Both the position numbers and the translations under genes were made by a program. Source: Pandoraea nosoerga (GTDB lineage Bacteria; Pseudomonadota; Gammaproteobacteria; Burkholderiales; Burkholderiaceae). From it: a stretch of DNA of 64,000 nt. The DNA lies in contig NZ_CABPSC010000008.1 of the NCBI RefSeq assembly GCF_902459585.1, forward strand, positions 124,001-188,000, in the 5' to 3' direction. The first letter of the stretch is position 1, and the number at the start of each line of letters is the position of its first letter. Positions 48,222-56,472 of this stretch are shown here, piece by piece. The notes under the pieces are model-generated. The model was not told the DNA's origin, searched no databases, and saw only the letters and a program-made list of their open reading frames with translations.

Positions 48222-48614
48222 ATGAACGAAATGAATCCTGGTGAATTTGAAGCCATGCTCGCGGCGCAACGTATCGCGCTGGGCCGAAGCGAAGTCAACG
48301 ATGTCGCGACCGAAGCACCGACGCTGACCAAGGCCGAACTGGCCGAACTGCTGTTCGAGCACGTCGGCCTGAACAAGCGCGAAGCGAAGGATATGGTCGA
48401 GGCGTTCTTCGAATCGATCCGCGACGCACTGGAGTCGGGCGACAGCGTCAAGCTCTCCGGCTTCGGCAACTTCCAGTTGCGCGACAAGCCGCAGCGGCCG
48501 GGCCGGAACCCCAAGACCGGCGAGGCCATTCCGATTGCCGCACGTCGCGTCGTCACTTTCCACGCCAGCCAGAAGCTCAAGTCGATGGTCGAATCTGGCT
48601 TGCTGAGCAAGTAA
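48222..48614 (+). CDS. ihfA: Integration host factor alpha subunit
   Basis: 130 residues: about 35 residues of N-terminal extension, common in Burkholderiales, then the HU/IHF fold [30 protein letters not shown] with the DNA-contacting arm [27 protein letters not shown] bends DNA sharply and acts in recombination and promoter architecture. The ATG at 48222 is chosen; another ATG nine bases later is also possible. It lies directly after pheT. Confidence 0.93.
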   Translation: MNEMNPGEFEAMLAAQRIALGRSEVNDVATEAPTLTKAELAELLFEHVGLNKREAKDMVEAFFESIRDALESGDSVKLSGFGNFQLRDKPQRPGRNPKTGEAIPIAARRVVTFHASQKLKSMVESGLLSK

Positions 48615-48620
48615 GTCGTC

Positions 48621-48656
48621 ACGGCCGCCGCATTCTGTGGCGGCCGTCGGTTTTTT
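48621..48656 (+). terminator. Terminator after ihfA
   Basis: ACGGCCGCC / GGCGGCCGT, nine-base loop, CGG, then six T. Confidence 0.9.
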
Positions 48657-48697
48657 CGTCCGCAATTTAACCGTCATCCCATTCCGCTCGCGCTGCG

Positions 48698-49114
48698 ATG
48701 GATCACGTTGCCTTGCCGCCGATTCCCGCCAAGCGTTACTTCACCATCGGTGAGGTGAGTGAACTGTGTGGCGTCAAGCCCCACGTACTGCGCTATTGGG
48801 AGCAGGAGTTCACGCAACTTCGCCCGGTCAAGCGGCGCGGCAACCGGCGGTACTACCAACACCACGAAGTCCTGTTGATCCGGCGAATCCGGGAGTTGCT
48901 CTATGAGCAGGGCTTCACCATCAACGGGGCGCGTAACCGGCTCGAAGCCGATGCGCCGCGCGGCGGGCGCACCGCGAGCGGCGCCGCCGCCGGCGTGACA
49001 AGCGCGCGGGCCGACGCGCCCGACACGCCTGCCGCGCCTGACGTGGCCTCTCGGTTCGACCTGGCCGATCTACGCCGCGGTCTCGAGGCCGTCATCGAGC
49101 TGCTGAAGTCCTGA
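48698..49114 (+). CDS. MerR family transcriptional regulator
   Basis: 138 residues. The N-terminal winged HTH KRYFTIGEVSELCGVKPHVLRYWEQEF and the RRGNRRYYQHHEVLLIRRIRELLYEQGFTINGARNRL helices are typical MerR. The C-terminus is Ala-rich and has no cysteine pair, so a metal ligand is unlikely; the target is unknown. It follows ihfA behind a terminator, as in many Burkholderiales genomes. Confidence 0.88.
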   Translation: MDHVALPPIPAKRYFTIGEVSELCGVKPHVLRYWEQEFTQLRPVKRRGNRRYYQHHEVLLIRRIRELLYEQGFTINGARNRLEADAPRGGRTASGAAAGVTSARADAPDTPAAPDVASRFDLADLRRGLEAVIELLKS

Positions 49115-49494
49115 CCGCGCGCTGCCCGACGCCCTCCCGGGGCCGCCGCAGACGCCTCCGGGATTCTCCCGATGTGGCGGCGCCTGAAACTTCCGTAATC
49201 CGACGTATGACACCTCATCCGGTGGGATGGCGCTCGTCTGCCGCATGGAGATGGCGAGCGGGACGCCAGGTCAGTAGCAAGGAAGGGCGAATACGACGAA
49301 GCGCCCGAGGGCCCTGCAACACGCGCCGCGCCCGCCGATCGGGGACGCGCGGACGACTTCCGGGGCTGGCGGGATTGTCTTACACTTGCCGCAAACAACG
49401 GTGTCCGGCAGTGGCGCCTCCTGGATCCTCCTGACCACCGGGCCAATACCGACCTTATCGCGCAGTGGCGCGAAGGCTGAAAGGATCTCGACCT
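49115..49494. other. Region between the MerR gene and the GGDEF-EAL gene
   Basis: 380 bases with no supported gene or RNA. In related genomes a tRNA-Pro gene often follows; none is present here. No strong promoter is visible. Confidence 0.5.
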
Positions 49495-51765
49495 ATGGCG
49501 CAACCGAGCACGACGGGAGCGCGACGCGGGCGTTGGGCCGCGTCTTACCGCTCTATCGTTGCCATACTGATTTTCGGTTTCCTGATCCTGGTCCTCGTAT
49601 GGACGGCGGTGCTCTGGCGCGTGTCCATCGAGCACAAGGCCGTGCTGCGCGACACGGCCGCAGCGGCCTCGACGGTCGCCAGTGCGCTCGAGCAGCAGAC
49701 ACTGCGCGCCATCCGGCAAGTCGATCAGATCACCCGTTTCGTGAAGTACGAGTTCGAGCACGGCCGTCGGAACTTCGATCTGAAGGAGGCGCTGGCCGCG
49801 GGCGTCGTGCCCGAGCGCTTCATGGTGCTCGTCAGCATGGCGGACGCGAGCGGCAACGTGATTGCGGCGACGTTGCCCGGCGGGGCCGGCGTCAACATCG
49901 CAGACCGCGAGCACTTTCGCGTGCATGTGGAAGACGCCGGTGACCGTCTGTTCATCAGCCACCCGGTCTTCGGCCGCGTCTCGCGCAAGTGGGTGCTCCA
50001 GTTCACCCGGCGGCTCAACAACCTCGACGGCAGCTTTGGCGGCGTGGTCGTCGTCTCGCTCGAGCCGAGCTATTTCACGACGGACTTCTACACCAACGCC
50101 GTGCTGGGCCAGTATGGTCAGATCGCCGTCATTGCCGACGACGGCGCTTTACTGGCACGCAGCGCCGGGGCCGGCGTTGCCTACACCGGCACCGGCGAGC
50201 TGCCGCCGTTCTCGGCCGATCAGCGCAGCTCGGGCGTGCAGCGCGACCCGATCGACGGCGTCGAGCGCATCGTGGCGTATCGTCACTTGCGCGATTACCC
50301 GCTGGCCGTACAGGTCGGCCTGTCGATGGACGAGGAGCTCGCCGAGTATCGCCATGTCGAGCGCGTCTATCTGACGATGGCGACCTTCGTGTCGGTTGCG
50401 CTCGTCGTCTTTTTCGGGCTCATCGCCTACCTGATGCAGCGGCTCATCGGTCGCGATCAGCAGCTCACCCGGCTCATCTCCTACGACCCGCTCACCGAAC
50501 TCCCCAATCGTTACGCCTTCATGGAGGCGCTTCGCCGCGCGTTGAGCGACCCGGCGCAGCTCGGCAAGGTAGCGCTGCTGCACATGGATCTGGACAACTT
50601 CAAGAGCGTGAACGATACGCTCGGCCACACGCAGGGCGACGAGATCATCCGGCAAGTGGCTGAACGCTTCGCGGCGTGCATGCCGCCGTCGGCGACGCTC
50701 TCGCGCTTCGCGGGCGACGAGTTCACCGTGCTGCTCGAAGGCGAGGGCGTGCCGGAGCAGGCCGTGCCGCTCGGTGAGGCGATGCTCGCCTCGCTCAGGG
50801 CGCCGATGGTGGCGGGCGGCACCTCGTTCGCGTTGCATGCCAGCATCGGCGTGACGTTCTGGTCGAAGCCGGAAGAGACCGAGGCGGACCTCATCAGGAA
50901 GGCCGACCTGGCGCTCTACGCCGCCAAGGAAGCGGGCAAGAGCGTGGTGCGCGTGTATACGCAACAGATGACCTACCAGGCGCATCAGCTCGTGGTATGG
51001 GAGCGCGAGATGGAGCAGGCGCTCGCCAATGGCGAGTTCTTCCTCGCCTATCAGCCCATCGTGGCGTTGGAGACCGATTGCATATGCGGCATGGAAGCGC
51101 TGATCCGCTGGCGGCATCCGCAGCGCGGCGTGCTCGCGGCGGGCGAATTCATCCCGTTGGCGGAGACGACCGGCCAGATCGTCGCGATCGGCGAGTTCGC
51201 GCTCACCCAGGCCTGCCGGCAACTCGCGGCGTGGCGCGGCACGCCGATGGCCTCGCTGCGGCTCGCGGTGAACGTCTCGTCGGTGCAGTTCTGGCGCGGC
51301 GACATCAGTGAACTGGTCGAGCGACTCATGAAGGAATACGGCGTCGAGCCGAATCGTCTCGAGCTGGAAATCACCGAGTCGGTCATGATCCGCAACCCGG
51401 CGCTCGTGGAAATGAAGATCCAGCAGTTCAAGCGTGCGGGCGTGCGCATCGCGCTCGATGACTTCGGCACCGGCTACTCGTCGCTGTCTTACCTGACGCG
51501 CTTTCCCGTCGACACGCTGAAAGTCGACCGGTCGTTCGTCGAATCGATTCCGGATTCGTCGCGTTCGTGCCTCATGATCTCGAACATCGTGAACATTGCG
51601 CGTTCGCTGGGAATCGATCTGATTGTCGAGGGTGTCGAGAACGAGCGGCAACTCGAATGGCTGCGTCATTTCGTGCCGCTCTTTGCGCAAGGCTATCTGT
51701 TTTCCCGCCCGGTGGAAATGGAGCAGATGGAATCGGTAATCGAGCGTTTTGGAATTTGCCGGTAA
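49495..51765 (+). CDS. Membrane-bound cyclic-di-GMP phosphodiesterase (sensor-GGDEF-EAL)
   Basis: 756 residues. TM1 (about 17-38), periplasmic dCache-like sensor (about 40-290), TM2 (about 294-317), GGDEF domain with AGDEF (near 405), so degenerate by one residue, then an EAL domain with an intact catalytic set: MEALIRWRHP (near 532), NVSSVQF, LEITESV, LDDFGTGYSSLSYL and DTLKVDRSFV, EGVEN. It should hydrolyse cyclic-di-GMP; whether AGDEF still synthesises or only binds GTP is open. A GTG start 30 bases upstream is an alternative. Confidence 0.9.
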   Translation: MAQPSTTGARRGRWAASYRSIVAILIFGFLILVLVWTAVLWRVSIEHKAVLRDTAAAASTVASALEQQTLRAIRQVDQITRFVKYEFEHGRRNFDLKEALAAGVVPERFMVLVSMADASGNVIAATLPGGAGVNIADREHFRVHVEDAGDRLFISHPVFGRVSRKWVLQFTRRLNNLDGSFGGVVVVSLEPSYFTTDFYTNAVLGQYGQIAVIADDGALLARSAGAGVAYTGTGELPPFSADQRSSGVQRDPIDGVERIVAYRHLRDYPLAVQVGLSMDEELAEYRHVERVYLTMATFVSVALVVFFGLIAYLMQRLIGRDQQLTRLISYDPLTELPNRYAFMEALRRALSDPAQLGKVALLHMDLDNFKSVNDTLGHTQGDEIIRQVAERFAACMPPSATLSRFAGDEFTVLLEGEGVPEQAVPLGEAMLASLRAPMVAGGTSFALHASIGVTFWSKPEETEADLIRKADLALYAAKEAGKSVVRVYTQQMTYQAHQLVVWEREMEQALANGEFFLAYQPIVALETDCICGMEALIRWRHPQRGVLAAGEFIPLAETTGQIVAIGEFALTQACRQLAAWRGTPMASLRLAVNVSSVQFWRGDISELVERLMKEYGVEPNRLELEITESVMIRNPALVEMKIQQFKRAGVRIALDDFGTGYSSLSYLTRFPVDTLKVDRSFVESIPDSSRSCLMISNIVNIARSLGIDLIVEGVENERQLEWLRHFVPLFAQGYLFSRPVEMEQMESVIERFGICR

Positions 51766-52236
51766 AGCCGGGGTGAATGACGGCGGTGCATTTTCTATTT
51801 AATAGATTAAATAGGTATTTCGGATGCATCGATTTTTTGCCGGTTTTTCGCACGGATTCAGCGTCGGAGTACTATAGAATCACCTGGTTTTCGCGACGAT
51901 CTGGAGCGACACGCACGGACGGTCGCGAGCCGCCCGGCGCGGCGATTCCAGGCGGCGGGATCAGGGGCAGGCGGGCTGTCAACAGCCTGCAATCGTGGGA
52001 GAGCACAATACGGCGCAGCACGGATCCGAAGGCACGGGGCGCGACAAGCCGGGGATCGGGAACGAGGAAAAGAGTTCGACGCGTAAACCAGAATTGGCAG
52101 GTATTTGCCGGCATCGAGAATGCCGGTCGCGACCAGAGCATCTGTCCGGGGAAAAGACAGAAACGCGACCCGAATGAGGCGAAACCTTTGCCAACGTAAG
52201 AAGTGAATAATATTAGAACGAGCGTTTGATTTTCGG
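51766..52236. other. Region between two cyclic-di-GMP genes
   Basis: 471 bases without a supported gene. Holds a perfect AT-rich palindrome (51795-51814) and AT-rich DNA unusual for this genome (51775-51900, 52195-52235). The latter part reads as the promoter region of the diguanylate cyclase. Confidence 0.55.
51795..51814. repeat. Perfect 20-bp AT-rich palindrome
   Basis: CTATTTAATAGATTAAATAG, a perfect palindrome, 29 bases after the GGDEF-EAL stop. It could be an operator or an unusual terminator; a short T/A-rich stretch (GGTATTTCGG) follows it. Confidence 0.6.
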
Positions 52237-53817
52237 ATGAGGATACGGCATTGGCTTTATGCCGCGTGCGTCTCGGTTGGCGTGCTGGTCGCCTGCTGGA
52301 TTGCGGCGGACCGGACCGCCACTTCGCTGGTCGGCGACAAGCTTGCACAGAATGTCGATGCGGAGCAGACCGTCGCCGAGCGGGTGGCCGACGGCATGGT
52401 GCACGCCATCAACACGGACCTGGCGATGGTGCGAGCCATTCCCTCGACGCTGGCCGAAGTGGACCTGCTGCGCGACGTGCTGCGTCCGGCAGGCGGGGCG
52501 TCGGGCGCGGAGCTCGTGACGCGCGCCAACGAGTTTCTGCATGGCGCGCAGGGCTATTTCGGCGTTGACCGCATCTGGGTGATCGACGCCCGCGGCATCT
52601 GCGTGGCGGCGAGCAACTTCCGCGACACGCCGTCGCCGCTGGGCCAGTCGGTCGCCGGCATGCCATACGTGACTCAGGCGCTGCTTGGCGCTCGCTTCGA
52701 GAGCTACGCGGCCGGCTGGGAGCAACAGGCGCCCGGCCTCTATTTCAGCGCCCCCATCTACCGCGACGGCACACTCGTTGGCGTCGTCATGACGAAGATC
52801 GGCCTCACGCGCCTGCGCCATTGGGTGGGAAGCGGCGAGTCATTCGTGACCGATGGCAACGGCGTGGTGATCATGGCCAACGACCCGCGCTTCGAGAATC
52901 GCTTCATGCTCGACGGCAAAGTCGGCTCGATGCCCTTTCCGGAGCGCATGGCGCTCTACCAGCATGACGATTTCGCGCGCATGCCGATCACGCAGTTCAA
53001 ACGCTCGCCAGGGCGCGCCAACGCGTGGGTGCCGCAGGAATTGCTCGATCGGATGTCGGCGTTTGGCGACTTCTCCCAACCGTTCGTGATCGCTTCGCGC
53101 CCGAGTGCGAGCAACGACCTCATCGTCTACGCGGTCGAAGACGTCGAAGCATGGGAGGCGCTCACGCGTCAGCACGCGAAGGATCTGGCGCTGTGCTTCC
53201 TGCTGTATCTGGGCGGCGTGATCATCGTGGCGCTGCTGAGCTGGAGCTACTGGCGCGAGCGTGTGCGCCATCGCGAGGCGCGTCAGTCGAACGAGGAACT
53301 ACGCGCGGCGAACAATCAGCTCGCCTTCGAAGCCAGCTACGACGAGCTGACAGGCAGCCTCACGCGCCGGTATTTCTTCCACCGTTTCGATCAGCTGCTC
53401 GAGGCCGCTCAGCGCAGAAACGAGCCGATGAGCCTGATCGTGACCGATCTGGATCACTTCAAGTCGATCAACGACACCTACGGGCATGCCATCGGCGATC
53501 AGGTGCTGTGCCGCTTCGTGCTCGTGTGTTCGTCGACGTTGCGCGGCGACGACCTCATCGGCCGCATCGGCGGCGAGGAGTTTGCGATTCTGCTGCCCGG
53601 GGCGACGGAGCGCGATGCACTGCGAGTCGCCGACCGGATTCGCGAGCGTTGCAAGCGCGAGTCGCTCGAAGGCAGCGAGCCGCCGCTGCGCTTCTCGGCA
53701 AGTTTCGGCATCACCGAGTGGCAGGACGAGGATTCGCCGATGAACATGGTCGAGCGTGCGGACATGGCCCTCTATCGCGCCAAGCGCGCCGGGCGAGATC
53801 GCTGCTGGGTGTTTTAG
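52237..53817 (+). CDS. Membrane diguanylate cyclase (dCache-GGDEF)
   Basis: 526 residues. TM1 (about 5-25), periplasmic dCache-type sensor (about 30-305), TM2 (about 313-333), coiled linker and GGDEF domain with GGEEF (near 445) intact, plus an I-site RGDD five residues before it. This predicts an active, product-inhibited diguanylate cyclase. The start has no strong ribosome site. Paired with the upstream phosphodiesterase, the two could set local cyclic-di-GMP. Confidence 0.93.
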   Translation: MRIRHWLYAACVSVGVLVACWIAADRTATSLVGDKLAQNVDAEQTVAERVADGMVHAINTDLAMVRAIPSTLAEVDLLRDVLRPAGGASGAELVTRANEFLHGAQGYFGVDRIWVIDARGICVAASNFRDTPSPLGQSVAGMPYVTQALLGARFESYAAGWEQQAPGLYFSAPIYRDGTLVGVVMTKIGLTRLRHWVGSGESFVTDGNGVVIMANDPRFENRFMLDGKVGSMPFPERMALYQHDDFARMPITQFKRSPGRANAWVPQELLDRMSAFGDFSQPFVIASRPSASNDLIVYAVEDVEAWEALTRQHAKDLALCFLLYLGGVIIVALLSWSYWRERVRHREARQSNEELRAANNQLAFEASYDELTGSLTRRYFFHRFDQLLEAAQRRNEPMSLIVTDLDHFKSINDTYGHAIGDQVLCRFVLVCSSTLRGDDLIGRIGGEEFAILLPGATERDALRVADRIRERCKRESLEGSEPPLRFSASFGITEWQDEDSPMNMVERADMALYRAKRAGRDRCWVF

Positions 53818-54098
53818 CTGGAACCGGCCGCACCGCAAGCGGCACGAGCGCCGCGGCGCCGCCGGCCGGTGCTGAGCTCGGCGGCCGCCGACGCGGCCCT
53901 CACCCTCGCCGCGGGTTTGCACCCGGTGTGCGCGGTACGTCGACTTCGCTCACCTGCCGGCGGTGTTACCAATGTCACGTTTGGTAACCAAAGCGCGGAC
54001 ACTTTCGCCGCATTTCACGGGAACCTGCATGTCTAATGATCCGTGCGGGGCCGGCGTCGCTGACCCTGGCGTCAAGAACTCATGCGGGAGACATCATT

Positions 54099-54344
54099 GT
54101 GAAACGCTTGTCCATGCTCACCGGCGGTGCTGCCATTGTCATGCTGATGGCGGGCTGCGTGGCCGTGCCGTATGGCCAGCCGGCATACGGCGCCTACGGC
54201 TACGACGACTATTACGGCTACGGCTATGCGCCGGGCTACGCGGTGGCGCCGGCGCCCGTGGTGACCTTCGGCGTCTCGGGCGGCTATTACCGCGGCTACC
54301 GCGACGGCTGGCGCGGCGGACGTGGATGGGGCTGGCGCCATTGA
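54099..54344 (+). CDS. Small Gly/Tyr-rich lipoprotein
   Basis: 81 residues with GTG start (GGGAG nine bases upstream). The signal MKRLSMLTGGAAIVMLMAGC ends in a lipobox Cys; the mature part is a Tyr/Gly/Arg-rich repeat (YGAYGYDDYYGYGYAPGYAVAP, then GGYYRGYRDGWRGGRGWGWRH). Function unknown; similar small lipoproteins are common and uncharacterised in Burkholderiales. Confidence 0.65.
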   Translation: MKRLSMLTGGAAIVMLMAGCVAVPYGQPAYGAYGYDDYYGYGYAPGYAVAPAPVVTFGVSGGYYRGYRDGWRGGRGWGWRH

Positions 54345-54423
54345 CGCCGGCGTTCACACCTCGCGGCGCATGCCGCGCATGACCTTGGCCGAACGTTGCC
54401 GGCGCCGGTCTCGGCGCAGGTGC

Positions 54424-54621
54424 TCAGAACTCGGAGAGGGCGAAATCTTCCTTGGAAACGTCGCATTCGGGGCAGCGCCAGTCGGCGGGCACGTCGGCCC
54501 AGCGCGTACCCGGGGCGAGGCCGTCGTTCGGCGCGCCTTCGGCTTCGTTGTAGATCCAGCCGCAGATCAGGCAAATCCAGCTCTTGAACTCGGTAGGGGC
54601 TTCCAGCGTGGTGGTGGTCAT
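54424..54621 (-). CDS. rubA: Rubredoxin
   Basis: 65 residues. Two CxxC pairs, CLICGW near the N-terminus and CPECDVSKEDF near the C-terminus, ligate one iron. The middle EGAPNDGLAPGTRWADVPADWRCP is the family hydrophobic core. Rubredoxin carries electrons to an alkane hydroxylase or a reductase; the partner is not next to it. Confidence 0.95.
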   Translation of the reverse strand: MTTTTLEAPTEFKSWICLICGWIYNEAEGAPNDGLAPGTRWADVPADWRCPECDVSKEDFALSEF

Positions 54622-54761
54622 GATGTGGGTCACAGGGGAAAACTTGCGCGACCCGCATTGTAAGGCACCGGCATGGCGAAATCGTGCATGCCGCGCGGCT
54701 TTCGAAAGACGCATTTAATCCAGATCAATCGGCGCCGGACGACGCCGGCGCGCTCGTGGGC

Positions 54762-55073
54762 TCACCAGTGAATCTGATTGAGCAGGATGGGCGCCATCTG
54801 GGCGAGCGAGTTCAGCAGTGACATGGCGGTATCGCGGTGCGACACTTCCTTCCACAGCCGGCTCTTCTCGACCACCCGTTGCCGGTCTTCCGGCGTCTGC
54901 ACGTCGGGCGAGCGCAGCGCCTTGATCAGATCGATCACCGAAGCGCGGTCCACGGTCTCGGTGACCGAGTGGCGCGCGAGCAGCTCGTCCAGGTGGACGC
55001 GCTCCTCTTCTGTCGCAAGGCTGTCGGCTGACGACGGTGCAGTGGAAACCTTCGGTTTGTCGGATTGAGTCAT
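54762..55073 (-). CDS. Conserved hypothetical protein
   Basis: 103 residues from the ATG at 55073. Not recognised. It is rich in Asp/Glu and Ser/Thr at the N-terminus and has amphipathic helices (TEEERVHLDELLARHSVTETVDRASVIDLIKAL and EVSHRDTAMSLLNSLAQMAPILL). No signal peptide, no cysteine. Preceded by GGGAGAACG. It may be a small adaptor; no function is claimed. Confidence 0.6.
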   Translation of the reverse strand: MTQSDKPKVSTAPSSADSLATEEERVHLDELLARHSVTETVDRASVIDLIKALRSPDVQTPEDRQRVVEKSRLWKEVSHRDTAMSLLNSLAQMAPILLNQIHW

Positions 55074-55454
55074 ACGAGACGTTCTCCCGGAATGGCTGAA
55101 ATGCATCGCGAGGTATCGCGTGTCTCCATCATAGGCCGATTCCGAGAGACTGCGAACCCTGGGAGACGCCCCGGATCCTCGGCCCCCGACCGCGGCCCCG
55201 ACCCTTTTTCCCGGCGGGCGGCCGCGTGTCAAAGCGATGACGCCGTTGCACAGATGCGGAGAGAAACGTCAAGCGCAAAAAATTTGCCCAGGCGTGACGC
55301 CGAAACGGGCAATCCTCTTGACAGCGTGTAACGGCGGGCATCTCGAAGGCGTGCTGCCGGGTTATCCAGTGGGTTATCCACAGAAGCTGTGGGTAACTCG
55401 TGAGCGCGAGGGCCTGGCGTGCCGGTGACAGTGCCGTGGCGCCCCGATGACGTG
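55074..55454. other. Region with DnaA-box-like cluster
   Basis: 381 bases without a supported gene. At 55362-55397 there are three DnaA-box-like sequences; otherwise I see nothing recognisable. Confidence 0.5.
55362..55397. promoter_or_regulatory. Cluster of DnaA-box-like sites
   Basis: TTATCCAGT (55362), TTATCCACA (55374, a perfect DnaA box) and, on the minus strand, TTACCCACA (55389-55397). The last two form an inverted pair (TTATCCACA, five bases, TGTGGGTAA). No dnaA or dnaN gene is nearby. Confidence 0.5.
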
Positions 55455-55871
55455 TCAGCGCAGCAGCGGGCGCAGCATGAGCAGCGCGAAGAAGAGCGCG
55501 ACGCCTACCGGCAGCAAGCCGGTGAAGAAGGCGGGCCAGGGGGCGCGGCCTCGGCGGCGCGCGCCGAACGACGAAATCAATCCGGCGCACAGGCACAGCA
55601 CGCCGACGCCCCAGGTCGGGTTCGGGCTTTTGAGCACCCACGCGGCAGCGGCGGTCAGCCCGAGCCATGCGAGCGGCAATGCGCCGGGCGGCGGTGCCGT
55701 TACGGCGGGCGGCGAGGGCGCGTTGCGCCGGGCGTCGTGGTCACCGCGCGTCATGGGCGCGTCGACGGCATTGCGGCGAGCGGCGGTGTTCGACGCATCG
55801 GGCTTGTCAGATGCATCAGGGGCATCAGGTGTATCAGACGTATCGCGCGTATCAGAGGGATCTGCAGCCAT
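55455..55871 (-). CDS. Small membrane protein, N-terminus encoded by a DNA repeat
   Basis: 138 residues from the ATG at 55871. About 60 residues of Asp/Ser/Pro-rich sequence (AADPSDTRDTSDTPDAPDA) are followed by two hydrophobic helices and a short hydrophobic end. The first part coincides with the 9-bp array at 55795-55866, so the true start may be the ATG at 55754 (99 residues). Neither start has a ribosome site. Function unknown. Confidence 0.55.
   Translation of the reverse strand: MAADPSDTRDTSDTPDAPDASDKPDASNTAARRNAVDAPMTRGDHDARRNAPSPPAVTAPPPGALPLAWLGLTAAAAWVLKSPNPTWGVGVLCLCAGLISSFGARRRGRAPWPAFFTGLLPVGVALFFALLMLRPLLR
55795..55866. repeat. 9-bp tandem array inside the membrane-protein frame
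   Basis: About eight units such as GCATCAGGG, GCATCAGGT, GTATCAGAC, GTATCAGAG. On the minus strand they read as Asp/Ser/Thr/Pro triplets without breaking the frame. Confidence 0.75.
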
Positions 55872-55990
55872 CGATGATTTCGGAAAGAGCGGAGTGTGCA
55901 ACGCCGGGCGGCGCGCGAAAGCCGCAGCATAGCAAACGCAGCGTGTCGATGCTCATGAGACGAGGCCGCGCAGGGCGGCCCGGCGGCCGC

Positions 55991-56017
55991 GGCATGCGCG
56001 GCATGCGCGGCATGCGC
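55991..56017. repeat. 9-bp tandem array
   Basis: Three perfect GGCATGCGC units. Confidence 0.8.
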
Positions 56018-56156
56018 GGTGCGGCGCGTTGGCGTACCAGACGGTGCCGGAATTTTCGTCGTTGGGAAAAAAAGAGGGGGGGCCGTTTCCGTCCCGCCAC
56101 ATCAAGTGTTGCAGTTCCGAAACATGGGTCCGAGAATCGACCTGTGCATGGCCCCA

Positions 56157-56193
56157 TTCCCAGATTCCCTGGATACTGTATATAATCACAGTA
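56157..56193 (+). promoter_or_regulatory. SOS-controlled promoter: LexA box over the -10 element
   Basis: TACTGTATATAATCACAGTA (56174-56193) matches the E. coli LexA consensus at 17 of 20 positions and has perfect CTGT-N8-ACAG ends. TATAAT (56181-56186) lies inside it, with TTCCCA 18 bases upstream as -35. LexA bound here would block RNA polymerase. The gene starts 41 bases further on. Confidence 0.7.
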
Positions 56194-56233
56194 TTTCGCG
56201 TAGTGTTTCATTGACGGCGAGACAGAACCTCTC

Positions 56234-56467
56234 ATGAAAGCCAACTATTCCATCGCCGAGATCGAGCAGGCGATCAACTACTGGACACGGCGCCAGGCGG
56301 CCGACAGCCATTGGGCACTGTGCCCGGCCGCGCGTGTGCTGGCCGACGTCTATGGCGAAATGATCTACCGGCACGATACGAGCATCGCGGCCGACGCCCT
56401 CGACGAGCAGCAAAGCCAGGCCATCGAGACGGCCCTGCATCAGATGGAACTCGGCCTCGCCCCGTGA
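56234..56467 (+). CDS. DUF3717 protein, predicted SOS-inducible
   Basis: 77 residues. It begins MKANYSIAEIEQAINYWTRRQA; IEQAINYW is typical of DUF3717, a small family of unknown function in Burkholderiales. It has one cysteine and no signal peptide or membrane segment; the helices look amphipathic. The strong LexA box 41 bases upstream predicts induction by DNA damage. Convergent with the next gene, with five bases between the stops. The ribosome site is weak. Confidence 0.8.
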   Translation: MKANYSIAEIEQAINYWTRRQAADSHWALCPAARVLADVYGEMIYRHDTSIAADALDEQQSQAIETALHQMELGLAP

Positions 56468-56472
56468 GGTCC

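Larger units (their letters stand above)
55872..56233. other. DUF3717 upstream region
   Basis: 362 bases holding a 9-bp array (55991-56017), a purine tract with A7 and G7 runs (56067-56082), and the SOS-controlled promoter at 56157-56193. No gene is supported. Confidence 0.6.

Noticed and set aside
49115-49494. Search for the tRNA-Pro that often follows ihfA-merR
   Set aside because: No cloverleaf or tRNA-like T-loop found in this region.
56067-56082. A7 and G7 runs as a phase-variable tract
   Set aside because: They are not inside any supported gene and lie 75 bases upstream of the promoter -35 region; no consequence is apparent.
55953-56189. Minus-strand frame of 78 codons starting inside the LexA box
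   Set aside because: Its C-terminal part is only the translated 9-bp array, it has no ribosome site, and the residue mix looks non-coding.
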